Shown here: positions 30,140 through 38,437 of the stretch, piece after piece
Layout: every line of letters begins with the position of its first letter
Numbering within the stretch: position 1 is the stretch's first letter
Assembly: GCF_000026365.1 (NCBI RefSeq)
Contig: NC_012992.1
Span: forward strand, 1,302,001-1,366,000
DNA length: 64,000 nucleotides
DNA from: Zygosaccharomyces rouxii
Taxonomy: Eukaryota; Ascomycota; Saccharomycetes; Saccharomycetales; Saccharomycetaceae
Direction of reading: 5' to 3'
The notes under the pieces: model-generated
Told to the model about the DNA's origin: nothing
The model's input: only the letters and a program-made list of their open reading frames with translations
The model's database searches: none
Translations under genes and position numbers: made by a program

Positions 30140-30193
30140 ATGTCAAACGGATCGAATCATTTGGCCCCTGGATGGTTCAATTGGAATGTTTGA
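30140..30193 (+). promoter_or_regulatory. Candidate overlapping upstream ORF at CCZ1
   Basis: An ATG at 30140 opens 17 codons (MSNGSNHLAPGWFNWNV) whose TGA at 30191-30193 lies just after the CCZ1 ATG at 30186, in another frame. A second out-of-frame ATG at 30172 would read through to 30306. If both lie on the transcript, ribosomes must bypass them to reach CCZ1. Confidence 0.4.
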
Positions 30194-31973
30194 GTACATC
30201 ACTGTTTTCGATCCCAGTAGAAGTCATGGTGAAGATGATATACACCAACAGTTACTCCTGTACCATTCTTTCACCGGGTCTGAAAACTCTCTTAATGACA
30301 AGTTAGGTCAGATTGGTGTAATCCAAGGTCTTTGGTCGCTCACGAATTCTCTAAGTGGTGAAGATGGGAATCAAGGGAGCCAAGAGAAGGTTGTACAACT
30401 GCACGGGAAAGTTCTATTGATAATACGTGTAGAATCGAGATTTTTCATATGTTTAAGTATGAACAAGGATGACAATTCAATTCATCATCAGTTCTACTTG
30501 GCACATCTATGGCATTGTTATCGATTCTTTACTCTTTGGCACAACAAGTTTGCATCTATACCAGATGCAAGAAGACTGACCAATTTACTCAATGAACATT
30601 TTGTACCGTTCTGGTGTGATCTACAGGTTAAACCAGATGCTATCATCAAGAAGGGAATCGTGGGTCTTTGGCATCAATCACATAAGATGGCAGAATTAGA
30701 ATTTGCACATTGTGATCAATCTTGGGAGTCACTTATAAATCAAGACGTTTTGCTCGAGTCTGAGTCCTATTTGGGGATTAAAGATATCCTCGTGTACCAC
30801 TTACCGAATTTTGAGCAGAGTCCAGGTTATAAGACGTACGGATTGGTTCGAAATTTCTCCAGTGATATCGATTTTGTTACTAATATCTCCAATTGGATTT
30901 ATCATTCTCATGCCCTTTATGGCAATTTATCATCTCACGTATTAGCTAGCAATACACATTACAAGGAGACCCCAGCAGATAATACTACTACTGCTACTGC
31001 TTCAAGTAATATACGAACCCAAGCTCGAACCGTCGTACCCGCTTTAACGACTACAGGTGAAACTATTTTGCACAATTTAACATTACCGATTTCACTTGCT
31101 TATGACGCCGTACAGGAAGTAGGCGCTACCACTGGAATATCTAATAGCATTTCTCTTTTCATGGATTATTTGCCCAAATGGAATCCTTCAGCTATAACTA
31201 GTGTGCTTGGTGGGAACCCTCGAGAACAAGGACCCGCCGCAGGCCCTCCTCAGGGTTATTTGATCTCACCGCTGTGCGGTAACGGATTACCTGAAAACTA
31301 TAAACAAAGAGTCGTCAAGAGTCAAGCCGGGACTATAAATGAAAAAGATTACAACTGTATATTCTGGTACTATCGTGACGTCCTGGTCTGTGTGGTAAGC
31401 GAGCCAAATTTTAACAAAATCCAAGATCACCAGTATCTGGAAGATTTAAGCTATAAACTATCATGTAGTATGGAAAAGTTCTACGCTACAGCATTTCCAA
31501 AAGAGAAGCATGGCCAACAGCAACCGCAACCGCAACCGCAACTACCACCACCTCCACCAACAATTCAGTCCCGTAAGAAATTTGATTCATTCGGATTTGC
31601 GTTGAGGGATAAGCGTACGAACGAATGTCGCTGCTCCATACCATCCTGGCCCCTTAATAACGAAAGCAGATCATATCATTATGGTACTTTTTTAGATTCA
31701 ATGCCACAGGATAAATTATGGGAACTACAACATGAGCTAGTACAATTCTTGCAAAGTCTACAAAATTCTAGACGTGAGAAAGACTCTGCAACTGAAGAAC
31801 GTCTTACTCGTCTAAGCAATGGCTTAGTCTGCTTCATTAGAGATTGCCCCGAAGAAATGGCTCTAGTGGTAGCCAATTGGTTTGACGAAACCTCACACGG
31901 AGGTCCCACTTTAATTTCAGGTCTCGGACCTTCTGCCATTCGTTGGTGGAATCAAAGATCACCACCAGGTTAA
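30186..31973 (+). CDS. CCZ1: Ccz1, subunit of the Mon1-Ccz1 Rab7 exchange factor
   Basis: 595 aa; S. cerevisiae Ccz1 is longer (about 704). The start FEYITVFDPSRSHGEDDIHQQLLLYHSF is close to the S. cerevisiae N-terminus and begins the longin-like domain. A Pro/Gln-rich stretch (QQQPQPQPQLPPPPPT) near residue 440 is a likely disordered insertion. The C-terminus (ALVVANWFDETSHGG, GLGPSAIRWWNQ) is also conserved in type. With Mon1, Ccz1 activates the Rab GTPase Ypt7 for fusion of endosomes and autophagosomes with the vacuole. The gene is divergent from SRP54 with 205 bp between starts. It is YBR131W in S. cerevisiae. Confidence 0.9.
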   Translation: MFEYITVFDPSRSHGEDDIHQQLLLYHSFTGSENSLNDKLGQIGVIQGLWSLTNSLSGEDGNQGSQEKVVQLHGKVLLIIRVESRFFICLSMNKDDNSIHHQFYLAHLWHCYRFFTLWHNKFASIPDARRLTNLLNEHFVPFWCDLQVKPDAIIKKGIVGLWHQSHKMAELEFAHCDQSWESLINQDVLLESESYLGIKDILVYHLPNFEQSPGYKTYGLVRNFSSDIDFVTNISNWIYHSHALYGNLSSHVLASNTHYKETPADNTTTATASSNIRTQARTVVPALTTTGETILHNLTLPISLAYDAVQEVGATTGISNSISLFMDYLPKWNPSAITSVLGGNPREQGPAAGPPQGYLISPLCGNGLPENYKQRVVKSQAGTINEKDYNCIFWYYRDVLVCVVSEPNFNKIQDHQYLEDLSYKLSCSMEKFYATAFPKEKHGQQQPQPQPQLPPPPPTIQSRKKFDSFGFALRDKRTNECRCSIPSWPLNNESRSYHYGTFLDSMPQDKLWELQHELVQFLQSLQNSRREKDSATEERLTRLSNGLVCFIRDCPEEMALVVANWFDETSHGGPTLISGLGPSAIRWWNQRSPPG

Positions 31974-32028
31974 ATCGAGCTAATCCCGTACCCTTTCGTA
32001 AAATCATTATACTTATATCATCATGGCT

Positions 32029-32262
32029 CTAATTGTTGCATATCTCACCGGAATACAAATCGTGAAGAAGGAGAAATTCCTGACAATTAATTGAACGCTT
32101 TGATCGAAGTCCCAATGGAACTATCTCATCATCTGTCGGTGGAGGACCCAGCGGATAACAAATCGGTTCGCTACAATAAGCAAACCTAAACACTTCTGCT
32201 AGCTTTTGTAACGAGTGCTTATCAATGCCAACTTTGCAACATTTGTAATGATCAGGATGCAT
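32029..32262 (-). CDS. Small unidentified ORF between CCZ1 and AGP2 (possible last exon)
   Basis: 77 codons from the ATG at 32262. The frame stays open 27 codons further upstream, to an in-frame TAA at 32344-32346, but without another ATG. The protein has four Cys, an ICYPLGPPPTDDE segment and looks globular rather than low-complexity, and it carries no membrane segment. I do not recognise it, and S. cerevisiae has no known gene between CCZ1 and AGP2. The open extension lacking an ATG could be the 3' exon of a spliced gene, with a weak branchpoint-like AACTAAT about 15-20 bases above the stop, but no good 5' splice site or first exon was found. Confidence 0.3.
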   Translation of the reverse strand: MHPDHYKCCKVGIDKHSLQKLAEVFRFAYCSEPICYPLGPPPTDDEIVPLGLRSKRSINCQEFLLLHDLYSGEICNN

Positions 32263-32882
32263 GACGAGACGCTGCCTTTGTTTCGCCACTCCTAACAAAA
32301 CTTCCAAACCAACAATTTCCGAGACTACTGAGTCTTGCCGTATTTATATTATAATTTTAATGCGCAGCTGGATTAGTTAATCATCACAATCATCAATGCT
32401 GACGATCCTAATTATCAAACACTGTGTCTCCTTTCTTCTCCTTTCTTCTCTTACCTTTCGTGGACACCAAGATACGTCAACTTGATTGATCGATTGATCG
32501 ATTGATAAGATTTGGTTGTGATGAGGTGGGGTAAAGTTTCATTTCCAATCTACAACGCAAAATCCGTTTCGACAAAATCATTAGCAAAACGGCTCAACCG
32601 TGGGTGTTAAAACAACCATTCGGATATCGCCAAGAGAAACGTGCTGTCTTGTCAAGTTCCAATTAAGGTATCTTGCAGCTGGCTGCTAATCACACATGTG
32701 GCAACCTTTTTCGTGGTCATCACGACGCGATGTGTTCTTTGCAGATAGATGGAAGATTCGCTGACAAGTTTTCCAAAAACATCCGAAAATAAATAGATCG
32801 ATACTTTATCAATGGATGCGTAGACTTTCCATTCACTAATACATCAACGTCATTAACATGACTCCTCAGATATTTTACTATT
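32263..32882. other. Intergenic region between the small ORF and the AGP2 3' end
   Basis: 620 bp without a recognisable gene. It contains a tandem TTGATCGA-type tract at 32483-32508 and two copies of a CTCCTTTCTT unit at about 32428-32450. Confidence 0.45.
32428..32508. repeat. Two short tandem repeats (CTCCTTTCTT x2; TTGATCGA x3)
   Basis: A 10-bp pyrimidine unit is repeated at about 32428-32450, and an 8-bp unit TTGATCGA with near-palindromic GATC core is repeated roughly three times at 32483-32508. Both are in noncoding sequence. Confidence 0.75.
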
Positions 32883-34619
32883 CTAGGCAGCTTCTGTGAG
32901 ACTTTCACCGTCGTTGCCTGCGTTTTGATCCGGACGGTCACTAGGGCTATCTACATCAATGTATTCGGTATAGTTGAGATGGTACTCATGGGCATCGATT
33001 TCTGCGAGTAACGGGAAGAAATTTACCTCTGTCGGATTTCTAAGTTTGTCCTTGCCTCTTCTCCAGATAAATTTGTAGCCGAGATACAACCCAATATCAA
33101 TAAAGAGCATGAGATATGAGAAAAGGAACTGCTTAGTACTCCAAAGGGAAGAGAAGAACACCGCATAGCCTTGAATGAAGGTCATAGAACCTGCACAGAT
33201 GATACCTATGTATGCGGGCCAAGGCTGCCACCACGATTTGAAGGGTAATCTGGGTAAATTGTGCTCATTGACTTTGTAGACCCTTCGGAAGAAGAGATAA
33301 GTCACACATAAAATGACGAAATTTATCAATTGAGATGTTGTGATTAAATTGATGAGCCAGTTGAGAACCACAGCCGAATTATCACCTAGTTGTAAAAGCG
33401 ATAAGAATCCCCAACACATCGATACTGCCATGGCAAAGATGGGAGTTCCCTGTGGTGTACAACGTGCAAAGATTTTGGGAGCATATCCATCGAGTGCCAT
33501 ACCGTAAAGGGTACGTGATGAACAATAGGTGTATGCATTACCTGAGGAGAAAGCTGCTGTAATCAGTGCGGCATTAACAATATCTGGCAATACATGAATG
33601 TGTAAATGCTTCATGGCGATCACGTAGGGTGAAGAACCTGCTCCAGGACGTGATTCATTAATTGCCGCTGTTAAATCAGGATCATTAGGTGAACATAAAA
33701 TACCAACACATAGACAACTACCCAGGAAAAGGACCGTCAATCTTATGAAGACTTGTTTAAAGGCTCGTGGCATCACTTTACGAGGTAAAACTACTTCACC
33801 TGCCAACATAGAAACGTATTCACCCCCCGCCACTGTGAAAGCTGCTTGAATGACACAAGCTAAAAATCCTTGGAAATGACCAGATGCATTTGATCCATGT
33901 CCATTAGGCCAGTATTTCTTGAAGGGAGCTTCACCGTAATAACGAAACCCATAACGATCATGACGCGGATTACCGCCTAGCATAGTGACAAATGTGAAAA
34001 AATAGAGGCCAATGGCTAAAACGATCTTAAAAGAAGCTAACCAAAATTCTGCTTCACCGTAATAACGCACTGTACATAAAGAAATAAATCCGTAGAGTAC
34101 GAGCTGTACCACCAACGGTATAGCCGCATTGTAATCATCTCTCCAGTAATGAATAATCGTGTTCACAGAAACGATCTCATAGGGAATCTGTACACATTCC
34201 AAAAACCAAAAATTCCAACTTGCCATAACCCCCAGGGAATCATCAACACACATATGTGCTAATCTGAGAAATGGTGAGCTAACGGGTAAAAAACAGACCA
34301 TTTCAGCGGTGCATACGGTAATGCACATAATAGGTATACACCAAATAGCGAATCCAAGAAGTAAATTAGCAGCTCCACCATGATAAAGCGCTTTACCAAT
34401 TGATACGAAAAGTGCAGTACCAATGACACCTGAAATGGAAATTAACTGGACGTGGCGATTTTTCAATTTTCTCTGAACATGTCTCGTAGACCTTTCAAAA
34501 TTTACGACACCTCCATTTTCAACTTCACTACTCTCACTTGCTTCTGTATTAACGGTCTCTACCCATGAAGATTTTTTGGGAACAAGGTCTTGTTCAAACG
34601 ACTTCTGAGGGTTGACCAT
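32883..34619 (-). CDS. AGP2: Agp2, amino acid permease-family plasma-membrane regulator of carnitine and polyamine uptake
   Basis: 578 aa from the ATG at 34619; the frame opens two codons earlier at a GTG. It belongs to the amino acid-polyamine-organocation superfamily: a basic N-terminal tail, then the hallmark LKNRHVQLISISGVIGTALFVSIGKALYHGG and about 12 hydrophobic segments, then a short acidic C-terminus. S. cerevisiae Agp2 (596 aa) affects carnitine, spermidine and amino acid uptake and may act as a sensor. Its place beside CCZ1 and HSL7 matches YBR132C. The upstream 1.1 kb is regulatory in look. Confidence 0.92.
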   Translation of the reverse strand: MVNPQKSFEQDLVPKKSSWVETVNTEASESSEVENGGVVNFERSTRHVQRKLKNRHVQLISISGVIGTALFVSIGKALYHGGAANLLLGFAIWCIPIMCITVCTAEMVCFLPVSSPFLRLAHMCVDDSLGVMASWNFWFLECVQIPYEIVSVNTIIHYWRDDYNAAIPLVVQLVLYGFISLCTVRYYGEAEFWLASFKIVLAIGLYFFTFVTMLGGNPRHDRYGFRYYGEAPFKKYWPNGHGSNASGHFQGFLACVIQAAFTVAGGEYVSMLAGEVVLPRKVMPRAFKQVFIRLTVLFLGSCLCVGILCSPNDPDLTAAINESRPGAGSSPYVIAMKHLHIHVLPDIVNAALITAAFSSGNAYTYCSSRTLYGMALDGYAPKIFARCTPQGTPIFAMAVSMCWGFLSLLQLGDNSAVVLNWLINLITTSQLINFVILCVTYLFFRRVYKVNEHNLPRLPFKSWWQPWPAYIGIICAGSMTFIQGYAVFFSSLWSTKQFLFSYLMLFIDIGLYLGYKFIWRRGKDKLRNPTEVNFFPLLAEIDAHEYHLNYTEYIDVDSPSDRPDQNAGNDGESLTEAA

Positions 34620-35738
34620 CTCCACTCTACGATTGGCTCAATTGAATGCAGTGAAAATATGTGATATTGCTAATACCAGTGGTAGTATAATAGATCGAGC
34701 CCTTCGAGGAGATGAGATTAGACGTGATATGGCGGAATAAATTATGGGAAAAAATAACTGTTGCCATGATCTTCCATAGTGAAGGTCTTGTGGAAATTAC
34801 CTTAATTATCTGCAGTTTTTCCTAATGAATCTCACGGCGATTATGCGGCTCTCACCGTGGGAACAATCGCAGGGTATTGTAAGTCCGGGGTTGATCACGT
34901 GATAGTTGATTGATAAGTGGACACAAAATACAGAGGGAGAAGCTACGACACAAGTGGCCAGTAGACTAGCTCAATCTCGAGAAGTTCAAGCTGTTGATCA
35001 GTAGTTAGGAATGAAAGATTACGACACACATATCACGTGACAAATAACCGCTGTTGGGATCCAAACACTTTTAATGGTGTAAGGATGTTTTGGTTTAGCC
35101 GCCGAAGTCAGTAAAAGGAAAGCCGCTGAGAGGTAGCTCAACAAGTTAGGAGGGTAACATACCTTCGGCAGGCCGTGAATATAAGACGAGAGAGTTTAGA
35201 AGGAAAAAGAGGAAACTTCTATTCACCCCTTCTAACGCATATGCAAGTCCAAGGAACAGTGAGACCTGTGGAAAAGAAAAGACCTTTTTTACTTGTGGGA
35301 TCTGCTAGAGGCATAGGGGATGTCAACAAAATATAACTATGCTAAAATGTCTTTTTAAGCCATATTTGCCGCCAATAAGTTTCCAGCGAGGACTCGGGCT
35401 TACTACCCGCTTTTAACCACGTGACCGTCTAAGAAGCCCTAAAGCAAAAGCAGGGCACATTTTCAATCACACTACACGAGAAGTATCAGTCACTTGATCA
35501 AGTTTCCTCTTCGGTATTTTTTTTACTCTTTCTTCGTAGATGAGAACTGCAGCTTCCGAAGACTTCACGAATATCATATCAAAATACACAAGAAGGAAGG
35601 TCTATATGTCTTAGCACACCCCCTTTATTGGCGAAGAAAGAAAGTGGTTTGACTCAAGGAATATACATTAGGTTTACCTCTATATCCAAATCTATTCTTG
35701 CATCCCATTAGCCACGGACCTATCCCCTTCGATCTCCA
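34620..35738. promoter_or_regulatory. 1.1 kb divergent promoter between AGP2 and YPR089W
   Basis: No coding frame is believable. CACGTG occurs three times: 34896-34901, 35034-35039 and 35418-35423. An exact URS1 core TAGCCGCCGA lies at 35096-35105, with a related AGCCGCTGA about 17 bases on. A 15-bp word containing GAA-n2-TTC at 35206-35220 is identical to one in the TPS1-MDM36 interval. Confidence 0.65.
35096..35105 (+). promoter_or_regulatory. URS1 (Ume6-type) core site
   Basis: Exact TAGCCGCCGA in the AGP2/YPR089W divergent promoter, roughly 480 bp upstream of the AGP2 start and 630 bp upstream of the YPR089W start. Confidence 0.6.
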
Positions 35739-38165
35739 ATGAGCATGCTGGACGACATATGGGGTCCTGGCCCTGAAGTTTCCCTTTCACGAGATTCAGA
35801 TAAGGCCCTTCAAGCTAAATCGACCCTACATGAGATATTGTCGCAAGAAAATCGTGAAGAAGAAGATATATGGGTGCAACTAGTGCATCTTATTGCAGAT
35901 TATGACCCTGGTGATGAACAACTAAAGGCATTTGAGGAACTTTTGCCCAAGATCGGGGACCAAGTTAACGACAAAGCGCGCACTGGGTTAGCACTGATCC
36001 ACTACGTGATCATCTACGATCATGCTAGTTACATCGAATTATTGCATAGGTACCGTTTGAACCTGAATCTTTTGGACGACGTAATAGGATATTCACCATT
36101 GATGTGGGCGTTTCATCTGAATAGACAAGACTGCTGCATTGAACTTTTCTCCTTTATTGAGGAATTGGATTTTGATATGAAAAACAAGGAAGGATTGACT
36201 GCTTGGGATATCGTAACTCCTGCCTCTTCTATTAGCGAATTTTTGGATCAGAACAACATCTTCCAATACAAAAACAGTACAGCGAACAGCCCTATAACCA
36301 TAGAAGAACCAACACCGGATCACAGTTTGGATTTACAAATGGCAGATATGTCGTTGAAGGGTGAAACTGGGACCGGAGGGGCCGGTGGCCGGGGTGGATT
36401 TGGATCCTCTGATGATTTTGATTTCGAAAAACTGGTGAAGGATCAGTATTTCGAAGTTGAAGATTTCGATGTTCCACAAATCCTAGACCTTTTGGTTTCA
36501 TTACCCGAAAAGTACCCTCATGTCACTACCTATCCGGCGGGACTTCTGTTCCAGTGCATTAGATATGCTGATCATAAGATAAAATCACCTTCATTAGTAG
36601 AGTCCCTAGTACATCTTTCATTGACAAGAATTATTTCCAATTTATCGAATGATTTGGTACCTAATGAGGAGACCACGGGTGACATTGTGGTCCAATCCTA
36701 TTGGTTTAGTGCCATTTCCTTCCTCTACTATTATCTGTGCAGAGATGAGGGATTCTTTAAGAGAAACCCCAAGAGTTTGCAAGATTTGGTTAACGGTATG
36801 CACTCTCTTATGGTAGAGCTGACCTCATCAATTCATTCCAGATTGGTGCCGTTAATAGAACCTACGTTGTTGTCTTATACTACCATCGAGGACGTCAAAC
36901 AGACAATGTACAAGAAGGATTGGAATATTTTTAAAAAGAAGAGACCAGAAAAAAATCGTAATGCTGGCGACAAGACGAAAAGTGTCTCCTACTATCATGA
37001 TGAGATGTTAAAGCACCTGTATCCGCCCTCTCTAAAGGAACAGATGAAATTATCCCCAATGAAATTGGTGCAAATTTTCGGTGCTTTAGCTTACGTCTTG
37101 GAGTTACACCAGATCCACCCATTGCTACGGCAACAGTTTTTATCAACTGCAATAAGTTGGTTTTCCACAGCTCTCTTCAATAGGCTAATGAGTGAAAAGA
37201 AGAAGAAATATCTGAGTAGGGCAAGAGCAATACAGATTAAATTAAATTTATCTAGTTTGGAAAACTGGATCAAGAACAACGACCTAATACCTCCTAAACC
37301 GGTTCTCATAGATGATTTTATGTGGCAGAGATTCCCTTATACTTTAGCCAAAGATTTGAGCGATATAGATTTATCTCATCCTCCAATAAGAAACGTTGCA
37401 ACTTACAAACCGGTTGACACAGATAAAGATAATACTTGTGTTTACGATACAACAAATTCTTTATTCTACTACCAATCACTACATCGCATCGCCCAACTTC
37501 ATTTGGCTCCTGTCAACCAACTCCTACAATGGTTACAGGTTGCGACCTCCTTGGAAAATGAGGAATCTCTAGATGAAACAGCTAGTCTACTATCCTCATT
37601 AACCCCCCTACAACTTTTGAAGTCTGTGGAAAGATACAGTTATGAAGTTGATGAACATAAATTTAAATCTCCATTGAAAAAGAAACTTTCAGCTATAGTC
37701 AAATCTCAAAATGCCAAAGGTGATCCATACTTGGCGGAAAGACAACTACCACTTTTGGCGTTACCAACTATTGCAGAGTTGACGGATACTTACACTTATA
37801 GTCCTGATAGTGAAAATTACCTACCCATATTATCAGTAGAAATTCAAGACGCAATGTATGATATCCACGATGAAAATGTGAGGTTACGTAAAGATGAGGC
37901 AATCGCTATAGCTCATAGGAGAAGTTTAGAGGAAGAAGAAGAGGAAGAAGAGGAAGAGGATAATAATAATGATAAAGATAATGATGACGATGAATCGAAT
38001 GAAAAGGATATATCCGAAATGCTTTATTTGAGGGATACTGGAGGTTTTTCAAAGAGTGACGGTGATGTGGGCGATGCATATTTCAAAGAAATCAATGCCC
38101 CATCTGCTATTGCACATCGTCCAACTTGGGCGGATAATCCAGAGGTTGAAGCTAATCCATGGTGA
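35739..38165 (+). CDS. Ankyrin and dilute (DIL) domain protein, YPR089W orthologue
   Basis: 808 aa; S. cerevisiae YPR089W has about 888. The N-terminal third has ankyrin-like repeats (TGLALIHYVIIYDHASYIELL, IGYSPLMWAFHLNRQDCCIEL, EGLTAWDIV). A Gly-rich linker leads into a region of about 230-640 with helices typical of the dilute (DIL) domain of class V myosin tails (YWFSAISFLYYYLCRDEGFF; LHRIAQLHLAPVNQLLQWLQV). An acidic Glu-run (residues about 730-750) and a short C-terminal tail follow. The function is poorly known. Synteny (SRP54, YPR089W, NVJ2 on chromosome XVI) supports the assignment. Confidence 0.82.
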   Translation: MSMLDDIWGPGPEVSLSRDSDKALQAKSTLHEILSQENREEEDIWVQLVHLIADYDPGDEQLKAFEELLPKIGDQVNDKARTGLALIHYVIIYDHASYIELLHRYRLNLNLLDDVIGYSPLMWAFHLNRQDCCIELFSFIEELDFDMKNKEGLTAWDIVTPASSISEFLDQNNIFQYKNSTANSPITIEEPTPDHSLDLQMADMSLKGETGTGGAGGRGGFGSSDDFDFEKLVKDQYFEVEDFDVPQILDLLVSLPEKYPHVTTYPAGLLFQCIRYADHKIKSPSLVESLVHLSLTRIISNLSNDLVPNEETTGDIVVQSYWFSAISFLYYYLCRDEGFFKRNPKSLQDLVNGMHSLMVELTSSIHSRLVPLIEPTLLSYTTIEDVKQTMYKKDWNIFKKKRPEKNRNAGDKTKSVSYYHDEMLKHLYPPSLKEQMKLSPMKLVQIFGALAYVLELHQIHPLLRQQFLSTAISWFSTALFNRLMSEKKKKYLSRARAIQIKLNLSSLENWIKNNDLIPPKPVLIDDFMWQRFPYTLAKDLSDIDLSHPPIRNVATYKPVDTDKDNTCVYDTTNSLFYYQSLHRIAQLHLAPVNQLLQWLQVATSLENEESLDETASLLSSLTPLQLLKSVERYSYEVDEHKFKSPLKKKLSAIVKSQNAKGDPYLAERQLPLLALPTIAELTDTYTYSPDSENYLPILSVEIQDAMYDIHDENVRLRKDEAIAIAHRRSLEEEEEEEEEEDNNNDKDNDDDESNEKDISEMLYLRDTGGFSKSDGDVGDAYFKEINAPSAIAHRPTWADNPEVEANPW

Positions 38166-38168
38166 AAG

Positions 38169-38190
38169 TAATAATAATAATAATAATAAA
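38169..38190. repeat. AAT microsatellite after YPR089W
   Basis: About seven tandem AAT units lie directly downstream of the YPR089W stop codon, followed by an A8 run; this is the 3' UTR or terminator region. Confidence 0.85.
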
Positions 38191-38437
38191 AAAAACGAAG
38201 AAAATATAAATTCTTTACAATCCTGTTTTAAATCGTTTCCCTATCTTCTGTACCTTTAGTACAATAAATTTTGTTCTGACAAGGGAAATGCCCACCATAT
38301 CCACATCCACATCTCTAAATATGTACATAAACATACAAATACAAATTGGCATCTTCATTATTTTCAAGTAATTAATTAAATTGACCTAAAGATGGGAAGA
38401 TCTATAAGAATATAAGGAAGAGGGCATGACGATTACA

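Noticed and set aside
32451..32560. Possible first exon for the 32029 ORF with a GTAAGA splice donor
   Set aside because: The upstream ATG frame ends in a stop before the donor, and the frame that reaches the donor has no ATG; the donor is also not a usual yeast sequence.
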